Positions 18,791-28,452 of a stretch of DNA of 64,000 bases are shown here, piece after piece. Position 1 is the first letter of the stretch, and every line of letters starts with the position of its first letter. The stretch is from Martelella limonii (GTDB taxonomy: Bacteria; Pseudomonadota; Alphaproteobacteria; Rhizobiales; Rhizobiaceae). Both the position numbers and the translations under genes were made by a program. The stretch is from contig NZ_JABUOU010000012.1 in NCBI RefSeq assembly GCF_013344475.1, positions 62,001-126,000 on the forward strand, given 5' to 3'. The notes beneath the pieces were generated by a model that saw only the letters and a list, made by a program, of their open reading frames with translations, was not told the origin of the DNA and made no database searches.

Positions 18791-20308
18791 TCATTCCACC
18801 CAGGGTGCGCGCGAGCGCCCGATGCGCATCGTCACGGTTTTTACCTCCAGGTATTCCTCAAGTCCGTAGCGGCCGAGTTCGCGGCCTAGACCGGACTGCT
18901 TGACGCCGCCGAACGGCATTTCCGAATATCCATCCATCCAGGTATTGGTCCACACCGTGCCGGCCTGAACGCGGCGGGCAAAGGCGAGGCAGGTGCTGAT
19001 GTCCTGGCTCCAGACGCCGGCGGAAAGCCCGTAGCTTGCGTCGTTGGCCAGCGCGATTGCCTCCTCAATCGATTGAAAGGTCAGAACCGACAGCACGGGT
19101 CCAAAGACCTCCTCCCGCGCTATCGCCATATCGGATTTGACGTTCGTTACAACTGTAGGCGCGTAAAAACGGCCTGACAAGCCTGGGATTTCGAGCGCTT
19201 TGCCACCAAGCGGGATATCCGCTCCGGCCTCGCGCGCGGCCTCCACATAGGAACTGATCTTTGCAAAATGCCCCTCGGAAATGATAGCCCCTACTTTAGT
19301 AGAAGGGTCGAGCGGGTCGCCGAATGCGACCTTCTTCGAAAGGGCAACCACCTTGTCGGTCAGGGCAGCGGCAACGTCCTCGTGGACGATGATGCGCGAG
19401 CCGGAATTGCAGCATTCGCCGGCGTTGAAATAGACGCCGAAGACGATGGCGTCGGCCGCGTCATCGAGGTTGCAATCGGGGAAGATCACCTGCGGATTCT
19501 TGCCGCCGAGTTCGAGCGAGACCTTTTTCAGCGTATCGGCGCTTGCCTTCACGATCGCCTTGCCGACGCCGGTGGAGCCGGTGAAGGAGATCATGTCGAC
19601 GTCCGCGCTCTCGCACATCGCCTGACCCACAGGGTCGCCGTAACCCAGAACGATGTTGACGACACCGTCTGGAATGCCGGCTTCGATCAGCAGTTCGCCG
19701 AGGATTACGGTCGAGGACGGGGTCATCTCGGAAGGTTTGACGACGGCGGTGCAGCCGGCGGCGAGCGCATAGGGCAGCTTCTGCGAAATGATCAGGAACG
19801 GGAAGTTCCAGGGCGTGATCAGCGCCGCCACGCCGACCGGCTCCTTCAGCACCACGCCCAGCATGTCGTCGCCGAGCGTGTTGTGGCTGTCGCCGGAAAG
19901 GGTGCGGGCAAGCGAGGCGGCGAAGCGCCAGAGATCGGCCGCACCCGCGATCTCGCCGCGCGCCTGGGCGATCGGCTTGCCGCTTTCCAGCGTATCGCGC
20001 AGTGCGATCTTCTCCAGATCGCGTTCGATCAGATCGGCGACTTTCAGCAGAACCGTGGCGCGGTCCTTGCCGGGAAGGCGCGACCAGCGGCCGTCATCGA
20101 AGGCGCGCCGGGCTGCTTCGATCGCGGCTTCGGTCTCCGCCACGCCGCCCTTTGCGGCCCTGGTGACGGTTTGCAGATGGGCCGGCGACTGGCGCTCGAA
20201 TGTCGCGCCGTCGGCGGAAGCCTGCCATTTTCCGTCGATCAGGTGCTGCGCCTCGAAGACGGGTTCATCGAGGCTCTTGCCGGCGGGAATGATGGTGAGA
20301 TCGGTCAT
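18791..20308 (-). CDS. aldehyde dehydrogenase family protein
   Basis: 505 residues, NAD(P)-dependent aldehyde oxidation. The active site is complete: PWNFP near residue 167, FTGSTGVGK nucleotide loop (242-250), general base Glu266 in SLELGGK, and nucleophile Cys300 in FNAGECCNSGSR. The acidic Glu266-Cys300 pairing is normal for non-phosphorylating ALDHs; it looks closest to betaine-aldehyde/gamma-aminobutyraldehyde type enzymes but is clearly different from BetB in this window. It follows the enoyl-CoA hydratase gene by two bases and probably oxidises an aldehyde made from the imported compound. Substrate unknown. Confidence 0.88.
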   Translation of the reverse strand: MTDLTIIPAGKSLDEPVFEAQHLIDGKWQASADGATFERQSPAHLQTVTRAAKGGVAETEAAIEAARRAFDDGRWSRLPGKDRATVLLKVADLIERDLEKIALRDTLESGKPIAQARGEIAGAADLWRFAASLARTLSGDSHNTLGDDMLGVVLKEPVGVAALITPWNFPFLIISQKLPYALAAGCTAVVKPSEMTPSSTVILGELLIEAGIPDGVVNIVLGYGDPVGQAMCESADVDMISFTGSTGVGKAIVKASADTLKKVSLELGGKNPQVIFPDCNLDDAADAIVFGVYFNAGECCNSGSRIIVHEDVAAALTDKVVALSKKVAFGDPLDPSTKVGAIISEGHFAKISSYVEAAREAGADIPLGGKALEIPGLSGRFYAPTVVTNVKSDMAIAREEVFGPVLSVLTFQSIEEAIALANDASYGLSAGVWSQDISTCLAFARRVQAGTVWTNTWMDGYSEMPFGGVKQSGLGRELGRYGLEEYLEVKTVTMRIGRSRAPWVE

Positions 20309-20310
20309 GC

Positions 20311-21078
20311 CTATCTGCCCTTGAATGCGGGTTTACGTTTTTCGCGGAAGGATGCCACGCCCTCGGCCTTGTCTTCGGAAGCGGCGATCATGCCGCTGCC
20401 GAGCGCTTCGATCATGGCGGCCCTGTCCTCGCCGATGCCGGCGTGGATCATGTATTTCGCGATTTCGGTTGCATAGGCCGAAGCGGCAAGCGCGCCATCG
20501 GCAATGTCGAAGGCGGCGGCGCGCGCATCCTCGGCGACTTCGGCGGCAAAGCCGAGTGAGAGCGCCCGTGCCGCGTCGAGCTTGCGTCCGAACAGCGCCA
20601 TTTCCTTGATCACCGGTTCCGGCAGAAGCCTGCTGACGCGCTGCGTGCCGGACCAGCCGGGCACCATGCCGATCTTCGGCTCAGGCATCGCGATCGTCGC
20701 GTTGGGCGTCATGATGCGGATGTCGCAGGTCGCCGCAAGCTCCAGGCCGCCGCCCAGCGTATGGCCGGAGAGAACGGCGATCGTCGGCTTGGAAAGCCGC
20801 GCCAGCCGGTCGAAGCGGCGGTGGCCGTCGCGCACCCAGTGGCGGGCGAACTCCGCCGCCGGCAGATCGCCCCATGCCTTGATGTCGGCGCCGGCGCAAA
20901 AGGCGCGGTCGCCCTCTGCCGTCAGGATCACGAAACGGATACCGGCGTCGGTTTCAAGCGTGTCGAGGTGGGCATCGAGCGCGTCCAGCATGTCCGGCGT
21001 GAAGGCGTTCAGCTTTGCCGGGTTGTCGAGCCTCAGTTCGGCGATGGCGTCGTGGCGGATGAGATGAAGGGCGCTCAT
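20311..21078 (-). CDS. enoyl-CoA hydratase/isomerase (crotonase) family protein
   Basis: 255 residues with the crotonase fold. AFCAGADIKAWGD provides the first oxyanion-hole segment, SGHTLGGGLELAATCDIRI the second, and MPEPKIGMVPGWSGTQRVSRLL carries the conserved glutamate. It probably hydrates or rearranges a CoA thioester made by the CoA-transferase encoded upstream. It begins a sub-block with ALDH after a 187-base gap and has a possible promoter there. Confidence 0.88.
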   Translation of the reverse strand: MSALHLIRHDAIAELRLDNPAKLNAFTPDMLDALDAHLDTLETDAGIRFVILTAEGDRAFCAGADIKAWGDLPAAEFARHWVRDGHRRFDRLARLSKPTIAVLSGHTLGGGLELAATCDIRIMTPNATIAMPEPKIGMVPGWSGTQRVSRLLPEPVIKEMALFGRKLDAARALSLGFAAEVAEDARAAAFDIADGALAASAYATEIAKYMIHAGIGEDRAAMIEALGSGMIAASEDKAEGVASFREKRKPAFKGR

Positions 21079-21196
21079 GGGGCAGGCTCCGGATCTGCGG
21101 CCTGCTGCGGACCGGAGGGTGAAACCGTCCCGGCGCCGCAGCGGACCATGTTATTGACGGGCGTGACTATGCCGCGTTCCGGAGCGATTGGCCATG

Positions 21197-21209
21197 ATGT
21201 TTCATGTTT
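21197..21209. promoter_or_regulatory. tandem direct repeat in ECH upstream gap
   Basis: ATGTTT occurs twice, seven bases apart, in the 187-base gap between the CoA-transferase and enoyl-CoA hydratase genes. The spacing is too short for two full helical turns, so it may be half of an unusual site or chance. Confidence 0.25.
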
Positions 21210-21265
21210 AAAACAAATAGGACCGCTTGTGATGATCCTGTGCTGCCGCGGCGTTGCCGAAATGC

Positions 21266-22840
21266 TCATATCATCAGCCCCATCGGCTGTTCGGAAAGCA
21301 ACGACAGCGGCATCACGGTCGCGTTTTCGGCCACCCGCACCCGTCCGCCGGAGGCGCCGACGATGTCGCGCTCGGGCTCGATCCCCGGCATGATCTCCGT
21401 TGCCACCAGCCCGTCATCGGTGATCCGCATCACGCAGCGTTCGGTGACGTAGAGCACGTCCTGGCCGGTTTCGCGGGCCCGGCGGCCGGAGAAGGTCACA
21501 TGTTCGACTTCATCGACCATCTTGGAGAATTTGCCGGGCTTTTCGACCTTCAGGCCATCAGCGGTGAGGACAAGGCCCGCTGCGGCCTCGAAAAGCCCGG
21601 CAAAGACGATCCTGCGGGCGTTGGCGGTGATATCCACGAAGCCGCCGCAGCCAGCAGTCAGATACGGCTTCTTGCCGAGTTTGGAGACGTTGACATTGCC
21701 TTCGCGGTCGATCTCGAGGAAGGACAGGAAGGTCACGTCGAAACCGCCGCCCTGGAAATAGGTGAACTGGTTGGGAGAAGGCATGAAGGCGTCTGCATTC
21801 GACGCGCATCCGAAGGCAAAGCCGGTCAGCGGCACGCCGCCGACGGCGCCCTGTTCGATCGCCCAGGTCACCTTGCCGGCATGGCCCTCTTCCAGCAGGA
21901 TGCGCGGCACCATGGCGCAGATGCCGAAGCCGAGATTTGCGGTCTGGCCGGCCGCAAGCTCCATCGCCGCGCGGCGCGCGATCACCTTTTCGACGCCGTG
22001 TTCGGCGAGGTCGAAATCTTCAAGCGGATGAATGATCTCGCCGGAGATTGCCGGATCGTAGAAGGTTTCGGTGGTCTGGTACTGGCCGGGATCGACCACG
22101 ATGAAATCGACGAGATGGCCGGGCACGCGCACATCATGCGGGCGCAGCGTGCCGGCGGCGGTGACGCGCTTGACCTGGGCAATCACGATGCCGCGGTTGT
22201 TGCGCGCGGCAATGGCCTGATCGAGCCCGCCGAGATAGGCGCCCTCATGCTCATAGGTGAGGTTGCCGTGCTCGTCTGCGGTGGTGGCGCGCAGGATGGT
22301 GACGTCGGGCGCGAAATTCTTGAAATGCAGCCAGGTATCGCCGGCAAATTCGACGCGGGAGACGATCGGGCTTTCGCTGGCACGCGCGTTCATCGCGCAA
22401 CCCTCTCGGAGCGGATCGACAAAGGTGTCGAGGCCGACCTTGGTAAGCACGCCGGGGCGTCTGGCGGCAACATCGCGCTGCATGTCGAACAGGATCCCGG
22501 AGGGCACGTTATAGGCCGCGATCCGGTTGTCGACGACCATCTTCCAGATTTCCGGCATCGGGAGCGACGAGGCGCCGCTTGGATAGGAGCCCGCAATCAC
22601 GGTATCGAGAAGGCCGTCCTGGGCAATATGGTCGATGCCCTTGATGCCGTACATGTCGCCGGCGGCGATCGGGTGGATGGTGGTCAAACGGCGCGGATGG
22701 CCCGTTGCCGCAAATCGCGCCCCAAGGGCCTCAAGCACCTTGTCCGGGCAGCCGAGGCCCGAGGAGGAGGACACGGAAACGATTGCCTGATCGGCGATAT
22801 GGCTGACGGCGGCCTCGGCGGTGACGATCTTGCCCGGCAT
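21266..22840 (-). CDS. fused alpha-beta family I CoA-transferase
   Basis: 524 residues, a single-chain family I CoA-transferase of the acetate/3-ketoacid or propionate CoA-transferase type. The glycine-rich N-terminal half (VSVSSSSGLGCPDKVLEAL) and the C-terminal half with active-site Glu329 in AIEQGAVGGVP are both present; this glutamate forms the enzyme-CoA thioester. It starts four bases after the MocA-like gene. In this operon it would activate a carboxylic acid made by the dehydrogenases for the enoyl-CoA hydratase; the acid is unknown. Confidence 0.88.
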   Translation of the reverse strand: MPGKIVTAEAAVSHIADQAIVSVSSSSGLGCPDKVLEALGARFAATGHPRRLTTIHPIAAGDMYGIKGIDHIAQDGLLDTVIAGSYPSGASSLPMPEIWKMVVDNRIAAYNVPSGILFDMQRDVAARRPGVLTKVGLDTFVDPLREGCAMNARASESPIVSRVEFAGDTWLHFKNFAPDVTILRATTADEHGNLTYEHEGAYLGGLDQAIAARNNRGIVIAQVKRVTAAGTLRPHDVRVPGHLVDFIVVDPGQYQTTETFYDPAISGEIIHPLEDFDLAEHGVEKVIARRAAMELAAGQTANLGFGICAMVPRILLEEGHAGKVTWAIEQGAVGGVPLTGFAFGCASNADAFMPSPNQFTYFQGGGFDVTFLSFLEIDREGNVNVSKLGKKPYLTAGCGGFVDITANARRIVFAGLFEAAAGLVLTADGLKVEKPGKFSKMVDEVEHVTFSGRRARETGQDVLYVTERCVMRITDDGLVATEIMPGIEPERDIVGASGGRVRVAENATVMPLSLLSEQPMGLMI

Positions 22841-22843
22841 TCT

Positions 22844-24178
<1,335 letters not shown>

Positions 24179-24922
24179 GTGCTGAATATTGTTATACCGA
24201 TGGCTGGCCGGGGCAGCCGTTTTGCTGATGCCGGCTACACCGACCCGAAGCCGCTGATACCGGTTCACGGCAAGCCGATGATACAGGTCGTGGTGGAGAA
24301 TCTGACGCCTGACGTCGATCACCGTTTCATCTTCATCTGCCAGTCCGCCCATATCCGCGAATACGGCCTTGAAGAGAAGCTGACGGCGCTTGCCGGCAAT
24401 GTCGAGATCATCGGCATCGATCATATCACCGAAGGGCAGGCCTCGACCGTGCTGCTCGCAGAGCATCTGATCGACAATGACGATCCGGTCATGACGGCCA
24501 ATTCCGATCAATATATCGATATCGACATCAACGACTATCTGCGCTTCATGGACGAGGGCGGATATGACGGGATGATCATGACGATGAAGGCGGATGACCC
24601 GAAATGGTCGTTCGTGCGCGCCGAAGGCGGACATGTGGTTGAAACCGCGGAAAAGCGGGTGATCTCCGATGATGCGACGGTTGGCGTCTACAATTTCAGG
24701 ACCGGGCGCGATCTGGTCTCGGCAACCAAGGCGATGATCGCCGATGACGAACGCGTCAATGGCGAGTTCTATATCTGTCCCGCCTATAACCACCTGATCC
24801 GCGACGGCCGCAAGATCGGTCATTATTCGATCGGCACCGAGGCCGATGGCATGTACGGTCTCGGCATTCCCGCCGATCTCGACCTGTTCCTCAACCATCC
24901 CGTATCGGAAAAGGTGCGCTGA
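24179..24922 (+). CDS. sugar-phosphate nucleotidyltransferase-like protein (canonical copy)
   Basis: 247 residues, GTG start. The N-terminus LNIVIPMAGRGSRFADAGYTDPKPLIPVHGKPMI is a typical NTP-transferase signature with the GRGSRF nucleotide loop and two lysines (PKPLIPV, GKPMI). NSDQY supplies the metal-binding acidic residue, and GVYNFRTGRDLV and NGEFYICPAYNHLI recall later family motifs. The product should be a nucleotide-activated sugar or alditol; the specific base is unknown. It is the first of five coupled genes. A paralogue with altered active-site residues is the fourth gene. Confidence 0.78.
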   Translation: MLNIVIPMAGRGSRFADAGYTDPKPLIPVHGKPMIQVVVENLTPDVDHRFIFICQSAHIREYGLEEKLTALAGNVEIIGIDHITEGQASTVLLAEHLIDNDDPVMTANSDQYIDIDINDYLRFMDEGGYDGMIMTMKADDPKWSFVRAEGGHVVETAEKRVISDDATVGVYNFRTGRDLVSATKAMIADDERVNGEFYICPAYNHLIRDGRKIGHYSIGTEADGMYGLGIPADLDLFLNHPVSEKVR

Positions 24923-25548
24923 TGGAGGTTCTGTCGCACCGGGGGCTCTGGGAGAGCGCCGAGGAAAAGAACGCGATGACGGCCTTTGCCCGCTCGTTCG
25001 ATCTCGGCTTCGGCACCGAAACCGATCTCAGGGACCATGAAGGCGAGATCGTGATTGCTCATGACATGCCGAAAGGGAACGAGCCGCGGCTTTCGGACGT
25101 TCTGAAGCTGATGGCAGGGCGAAATCTGATGCTCGCGCTGAACATCAAGGCGGACGGGCTGAGTGCCAAGGTGAAGGAGATACTGGAGGCCCACGGCCAT
25201 ACCAGTTATTTCGTGTTCGACATGTCGCTGCCCGATCTCGTTCGCCAGCTTGCCGATGGCCTGACGGCGTTCACGGGACTGAGCGATCTGCAGCCGAACC
25301 CGCCGCTGATCGATGAATGCGACGGCGTCTGGCTCGACTGTTTCCGCTCCGACTGGTACGGGCCGGGTCTGATCGACGGGCTGATCGGACGGGGCAAAAG
25401 GGTCTGTATCGTGTCGAGTGATCTGCACCGGCGCGACACGGCCTTGCAGTGGTCGATCATAAAAACGGCCAAATGCATCGATAGCCGCCAGCTCTATCTG
25501 TGCACGGATGCTCCGCTTGCGGCGCGGGACTATTTCGGGGGAGAATGA
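24922..25548 (+). CDS. short GDPD/PI-PLC-like phosphodiesterase
   Basis: 208 residues with the glycerophosphodiester phosphodiesterase active-site layout compressed to its core: His6-Arg7-Gly8, EKNAMTAF (equivalent to PENTxxAF), Glu33-x-Asp35 in TETDLR for Ca/Mg binding, and the second catalytic His47-Asp48. Typical GDPDs are 240 or more residues, so the C-terminal part is reduced. No signal peptide is seen, so it should act in the cytosol, unlike periplasmic GlpQ. Starts on the last base of the upstream stop. It could hydrolyse, or make by cyclisation, a phosphodiester intermediate; its true substrate is unknown. Confidence 0.7.
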   Translation: MEVLSHRGLWESAEEKNAMTAFARSFDLGFGTETDLRDHEGEIVIAHDMPKGNEPRLSDVLKLMAGRNLMLALNIKADGLSAKVKEILEAHGHTSYFVFDMSLPDLVRQLADGLTAFTGLSDLQPNPPLIDECDGVWLDCFRSDWYGPGLIDGLIGRGKRVCIVSSDLHRRDTALQWSIIKTAKCIDSRQLYLCTDAPLAARDYFGGE

Positions 25549-26201
25549 CGATGACGATCAAGGCAGTCATTTTCGATATGGACGGCGTCCTGATCGAAGC
25601 CAAGGAATGGCATTACGATGCGCTCAACCGGGCGCTGGGTCTGTTCGGCTTCACCATCGAGCGTCACGAGCATCGCACGGTCTATGATGGTCTCCCGACG
25701 CGCACGAAGCTGCAGCGTCTGACGACAGAGAAGAAGCTGCCGCCCTATCTTCACGATTTCATCAATGAGATGAAGCAGCTCTACACGATGGAAATCATCT
25801 ATGAGCGCTGCCGTCCGCGGTTCGATCACGAATATGCGCTGTCGCGGCTGAGGATGGAGGGCTATCACCTGGCGGTTGCCTCCAACTCGATGCGCGATAC
25901 GGTGACGCTGATGATGGAGAAGGCAAGCCTTGCGCCCTATCTCGACTTCCGTCTGTCGAACCAGGATGTCAACAAGAGCAAGCCAGATCCGGAAATCTAT
26001 CTGAAGGCGATCGAACGCATGGGGCTTTCCGCGAAGGAATGCCTGATCGTGGAGGACAATCCGAACGGCGTGAAGGCGGCAACGGCTTCCGGTGCGCATG
26101 TGATGGTCGTGAAGGAAGTCGACGAGGTCACCTATGCCCGCATCAAGGCGCGCATCGCGGAGATCGAGGCGGCGGAAAAGGCAGTGGGGTCGGCAGCATG
26201 A
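25545..26201 (+). CDS. HAD-superfamily hydrolase, beta-phosphoglucomutase-like
   Basis: 218 residues. HAD motif I FDMDGVL with nucleophile Asp11 and acid/base Asp13, cap domain, motif III lysine in SKPDPEIYLKA, and motif IV acidic pair in IVEDNPNGV. This pattern covers phosphatases and phosphosugar mutases. The start at 25545 gives a four-base overlap with the upstream stop and has GGGGGAG directly before it; an upstream in-frame ATG at 25500 lies inside the neighbouring gene. Within the coupled operon it probably removes or moves a phosphate on the sugar-phosphate handled by the nucleotidyltransferases. Confidence 0.8.
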   Translation: MTMTIKAVIFDMDGVLIEAKEWHYDALNRALGLFGFTIERHEHRTVYDGLPTRTKLQRLTTEKKLPPYLHDFINEMKQLYTMEIIYERCRPRFDHEYALSRLRMEGYHLAVASNSMRDTVTLMMEKASLAPYLDFRLSNQDVNKSKPDPEIYLKAIERMGLSAKECLIVEDNPNGVKAATASGAHVMVVKEVDEVTYARIKARIAEIEAAEKAVGSAA

Positions 26202-26938
26202 AGATCGTGGTTCTCATGGGCGGGGGCAATCTCGACATCAAGAGCGAGCGCTATCCCCTCTACATGACCGAGTTCAATGAGGAAATGGTGCTCGAGCGCC
26301 AGATCGCCGCCCTGCAGAAACTCGAGCCGCGCGACATCATCTTCTGCGTGAGAAGCACGGATATCAGCAATTTCAACGTTGACGACATGATCCGCCAGAG
26401 CGCCGACAATGCGATCTGCGTGGAGGTCGCCGGGCCGACGGCCGGATCGGTCTGCACCGCGCTTCTGGCTGCGGAGCATATCGACGACAATGAGGAAGTG
26501 GTGCTGGTTGCCGCCGACGAGTTGATCGACACCGATCTATCCGAGATCGTCAAGGCGTTTCGCGCACGGCAGTGCGATGCCGGTGTCCTGTCGTTCCGCT
26601 CGGTCCATCCGCGCTATTCCTTTGCGCTGGTCGATGAGGACGGCAATGTCTGCGAGATTGCCGAGAAGAAGCCGATCAGCAAGCACGCGCTGGCAAGCTT
26701 CTATTACTTCCGCTCGGGCCGCGATTTCGTGCGCTCGGCACTCAACGTGGTGCGCAAGGATCGCAAGATCAACAATGCCTTCTATATCAGCCAGACCATC
26801 AACGAGATGATCCTCAGGCATGCGAAGGTCGGGATCGAGCATATCGCGAATGATTGCTTTCATCCGCTGAAGACCGAGATGCAGCTGGCGCAATATATTT
26901 CCCAGCTCAACGATCACAAGGAAGGCTTGCTCCATTGA
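26198..26938 (+). CDS. divergent nucleotidyltransferase paralogue
   Basis: 246 residues, the same length as the first gene of the operon and alignable with it by eye. YYFRSGRDFVRSAL matches YNFRTGRDLVSAT, and INNAFYISQTINEMIL matches VNGEFYICPAYNHLI. The N-terminal signature is changed: GGGNLDIKSERYPLYMTEF replaces GRGSRF...DPKPLIPV, losing the glycine-loop arginine and the conserved lysine, while ADELID replaces the NSDQY metal-binding segment. It may be a regulatory or scaffold partner, or use a different donor. The ATG overlaps the HAD stop by four bases. Function is unproven. Confidence 0.7.
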   Translation: MKIVVLMGGGNLDIKSERYPLYMTEFNEEMVLERQIAALQKLEPRDIIFCVRSTDISNFNVDDMIRQSADNAICVEVAGPTAGSVCTALLAAEHIDDNEEVVLVAADELIDTDLSEIVKAFRARQCDAGVLSFRSVHPRYSFALVDEDGNVCEIAEKKPISKHALASFYYFRSGRDFVRSALNVVRKDRKINNAFYISQTINEMILRHAKVGIEHIANDCFHPLKTEMQLAQYISQLNDHKEGLLH

Positions 26939-27273
26939 AGACCGCACGGCTCGACGACATGGTGAAGGGCTGGTTTATCGGGAACTTTGATCCGAGCCTT
27001 GCCAAGACCGAAGACGTGGAAGTTGCCGTAAAGCGATACAAGCGCGGCGACAGCGAGGTGATGCATTTTCACAAGATCGCCACCGAATATACCGTTGTGG
27101 TGCAGGGGCGGGTCTTGATGAACGGCGTCGAATACGGCGCGGGCGATATCATCGTGATGGAACCGGGCGAAGCGACCGATTTCGAGTGCCTGGAAGACGA
27201 TACTGTGAATGTGGTGGTCAAGCTCCCCGGCGCTTCGCATGACAAGTATATCAGCGATCGGGCAAGTCAGTAG
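26935..27273 (+). CDS. small single-domain cupin
   Basis: 112 residues. Cupin motif 1 includes the metal-ligand candidates in HFHKIATEYTVVVQGR, and motif 2 is DIIVMEPGEATDFECLED. The chosen TTG start (26935) overlaps the previous stop by four bases, as with the other genes here, and has GGAAGG about eight bases upstream; a longer frame begins inside the previous gene. Cupins of this size in sugar clusters are often isomerases or small-molecule-binding regulators. The specific role is unknown. Confidence 0.7.
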   Translation: MKTARLDDMVKGWFIGNFDPSLAKTEDVEVAVKRYKRGDSEVMHFHKIATEYTVVVQGRVLMNGVEYGAGDIIVMEPGEATDFECLEDDTVNVVVKLPGASHDKYISDRASQ

Positions 27274-27422
27274 ATAGAGTGGACAGAGTTTTAATCGACT
27301 GAATAAAGTTCACGATATGATTGAACTCAAAAAAGGCTCGATCGGACGGCTCTACAATATTAGAGTTGCGTGTAGTATAAGAATAGATCCGAACTGAGGC
27401 ACGCCTTCTGCGTGTAGGTAAG
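27274..27422. other. AT-rich gap before WavE-like gene
   Basis: About 150 bases clearly richer in A and T than the surrounding genes, without a supported gene. It probably carries a separate promoter for the WavE-like gene. The compositional drop is one of few hints of acquired DNA in this window. Confidence 0.4.
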
Positions 27423-28415
27423 ATGGACAAGAGCGAAATCACATTTGTGTTTCAGGGCGTGGTCGACAAATCGTTCCTACGCTGCAGTTTCGCGGCTGTG
27501 CGACGTTTCTTTCCCTCGTCGAGGATCATCCTGTCGACCTGGAAGGGAACCGATACAGCCGGGCTGGATTGCGACGAGGTGGTGCTGTGCGACGATCCGG
27601 GCTTCTTCTACTATTCGCCGCGGGCCGGTGAAAAGCCGAACAACGTCAACCGCCAGATCGTCGGTACCATGGCAGGTCTTGCAAAGGTGAAAACGGAATA
27701 CTGTTTCCGCATGCGCACCGATTTCAGGCTGACCGGCGATGATTTCCTGCGCTATTTCGATGCCTATCCGGACAGCGCTGAGCCCTACAAGGTGTTTTCG
27801 CACAAGCTCCTGGCCGCCTGCTATTTTTCGCGTAATCCGCGTTCCAGGGTGAGTTTTCCGTTTCACCCCTCCGATCTCGCCTTCTTCGGGCGCACCGACG
27901 ATATCCGCAAGATGTTCGACGTGCCGCTGATGACGGAGAAGGAGGCGAACTGGGATACGGGCGGCGCGCGCTACAACCGCTACACGCCGGAACAGCACAT
28001 CTTCGTCAATGCGCTGCGCCGGGACGGACGCAGCGTGCCTTGCGACTATTACAAGGACGCCAATCCGCAGGCGATCCTGGAGACCGAGAAGTACTTCGCC
28101 TCCAACTTCATATTCCTCACCTTCGACCAGTTCGACCTGGCACCCTCGAAGCCCACCTTCGTGATGAAGGTGCATCCGAACTCGTTCATGACCTGCTACA
28201 CCCACAATGAATGGATCGGGCTTTACCGCAAGCATGTCGATGCGAGCACGCCGGTGCCTTCAGAAGACGCCGAGCGCGAGAAGATCGAGAGGTTGTACAA
28301 GCCCTACAAGGTCTGCCGCCTGATCGGCAATGTGATCTCGCTTCCGTTCAAGAGCAAGGTCCGCCGTCGGGCGATCCGCACCGGCGTTCTGGAATTCTTC
28401 CTGCTGCCGCGCTGA
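27423..28415 (+). CDS. WavE-like lipopolysaccharide/glycan synthesis protein
   Basis: 330 residues with features I associate with the WavE family of LPS-core or capsule proteins: ITFVFQGVVD at the start, IILSTWKGTDTAGLDCDEVVLCDDPG, NNVNRQIVGTMAGLAKVKTEYCFRMRTD and the C-terminal HPNSFMTCYTHNEWIGLYRKH. The family behaves like an atypical glycosyltransferase fold; biochemistry is scarce. No membrane segment is evident, so it should be cytoplasmic or peripheral. It follows the five-gene nucleotide-sugar operon by 149 AT-rich bases on the same strand, suggesting a shared pathway. Confidence 0.7.
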   Translation: MDKSEITFVFQGVVDKSFLRCSFAAVRRFFPSSRIILSTWKGTDTAGLDCDEVVLCDDPGFFYYSPRAGEKPNNVNRQIVGTMAGLAKVKTEYCFRMRTDFRLTGDDFLRYFDAYPDSAEPYKVFSHKLLAACYFSRNPRSRVSFPFHPSDLAFFGRTDDIRKMFDVPLMTEKEANWDTGGARYNRYTPEQHIFVNALRRDGRSVPCDYYKDANPQAILETEKYFASNFIFLTFDQFDLAPSKPTFVMKVHPNSFMTCYTHNEWIGLYRKHVDASTPVPSEDAEREKIERLYKPYKVCRLIGNVISLPFKSKVRRRAIRTGVLEFFLLPR

Positions 28416-28452
28416 GAGCACGGCGGCAGGAAAAGGCTAGAGGAAAAGCCGG

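Noticed and set aside
21079-21265. Riboswitch in the gap before the enoyl-CoA hydratase gene
   Set aside because: The gap has GC-rich stretches but no recognisable conserved riboswitch core.
26854-26934. Longer cupin frame starting inside the upstream gene
   Set aside because: The extra residues have no homology-like pattern, and a TTG at 26935 keeps the four-base overlap seen at the other junctions.
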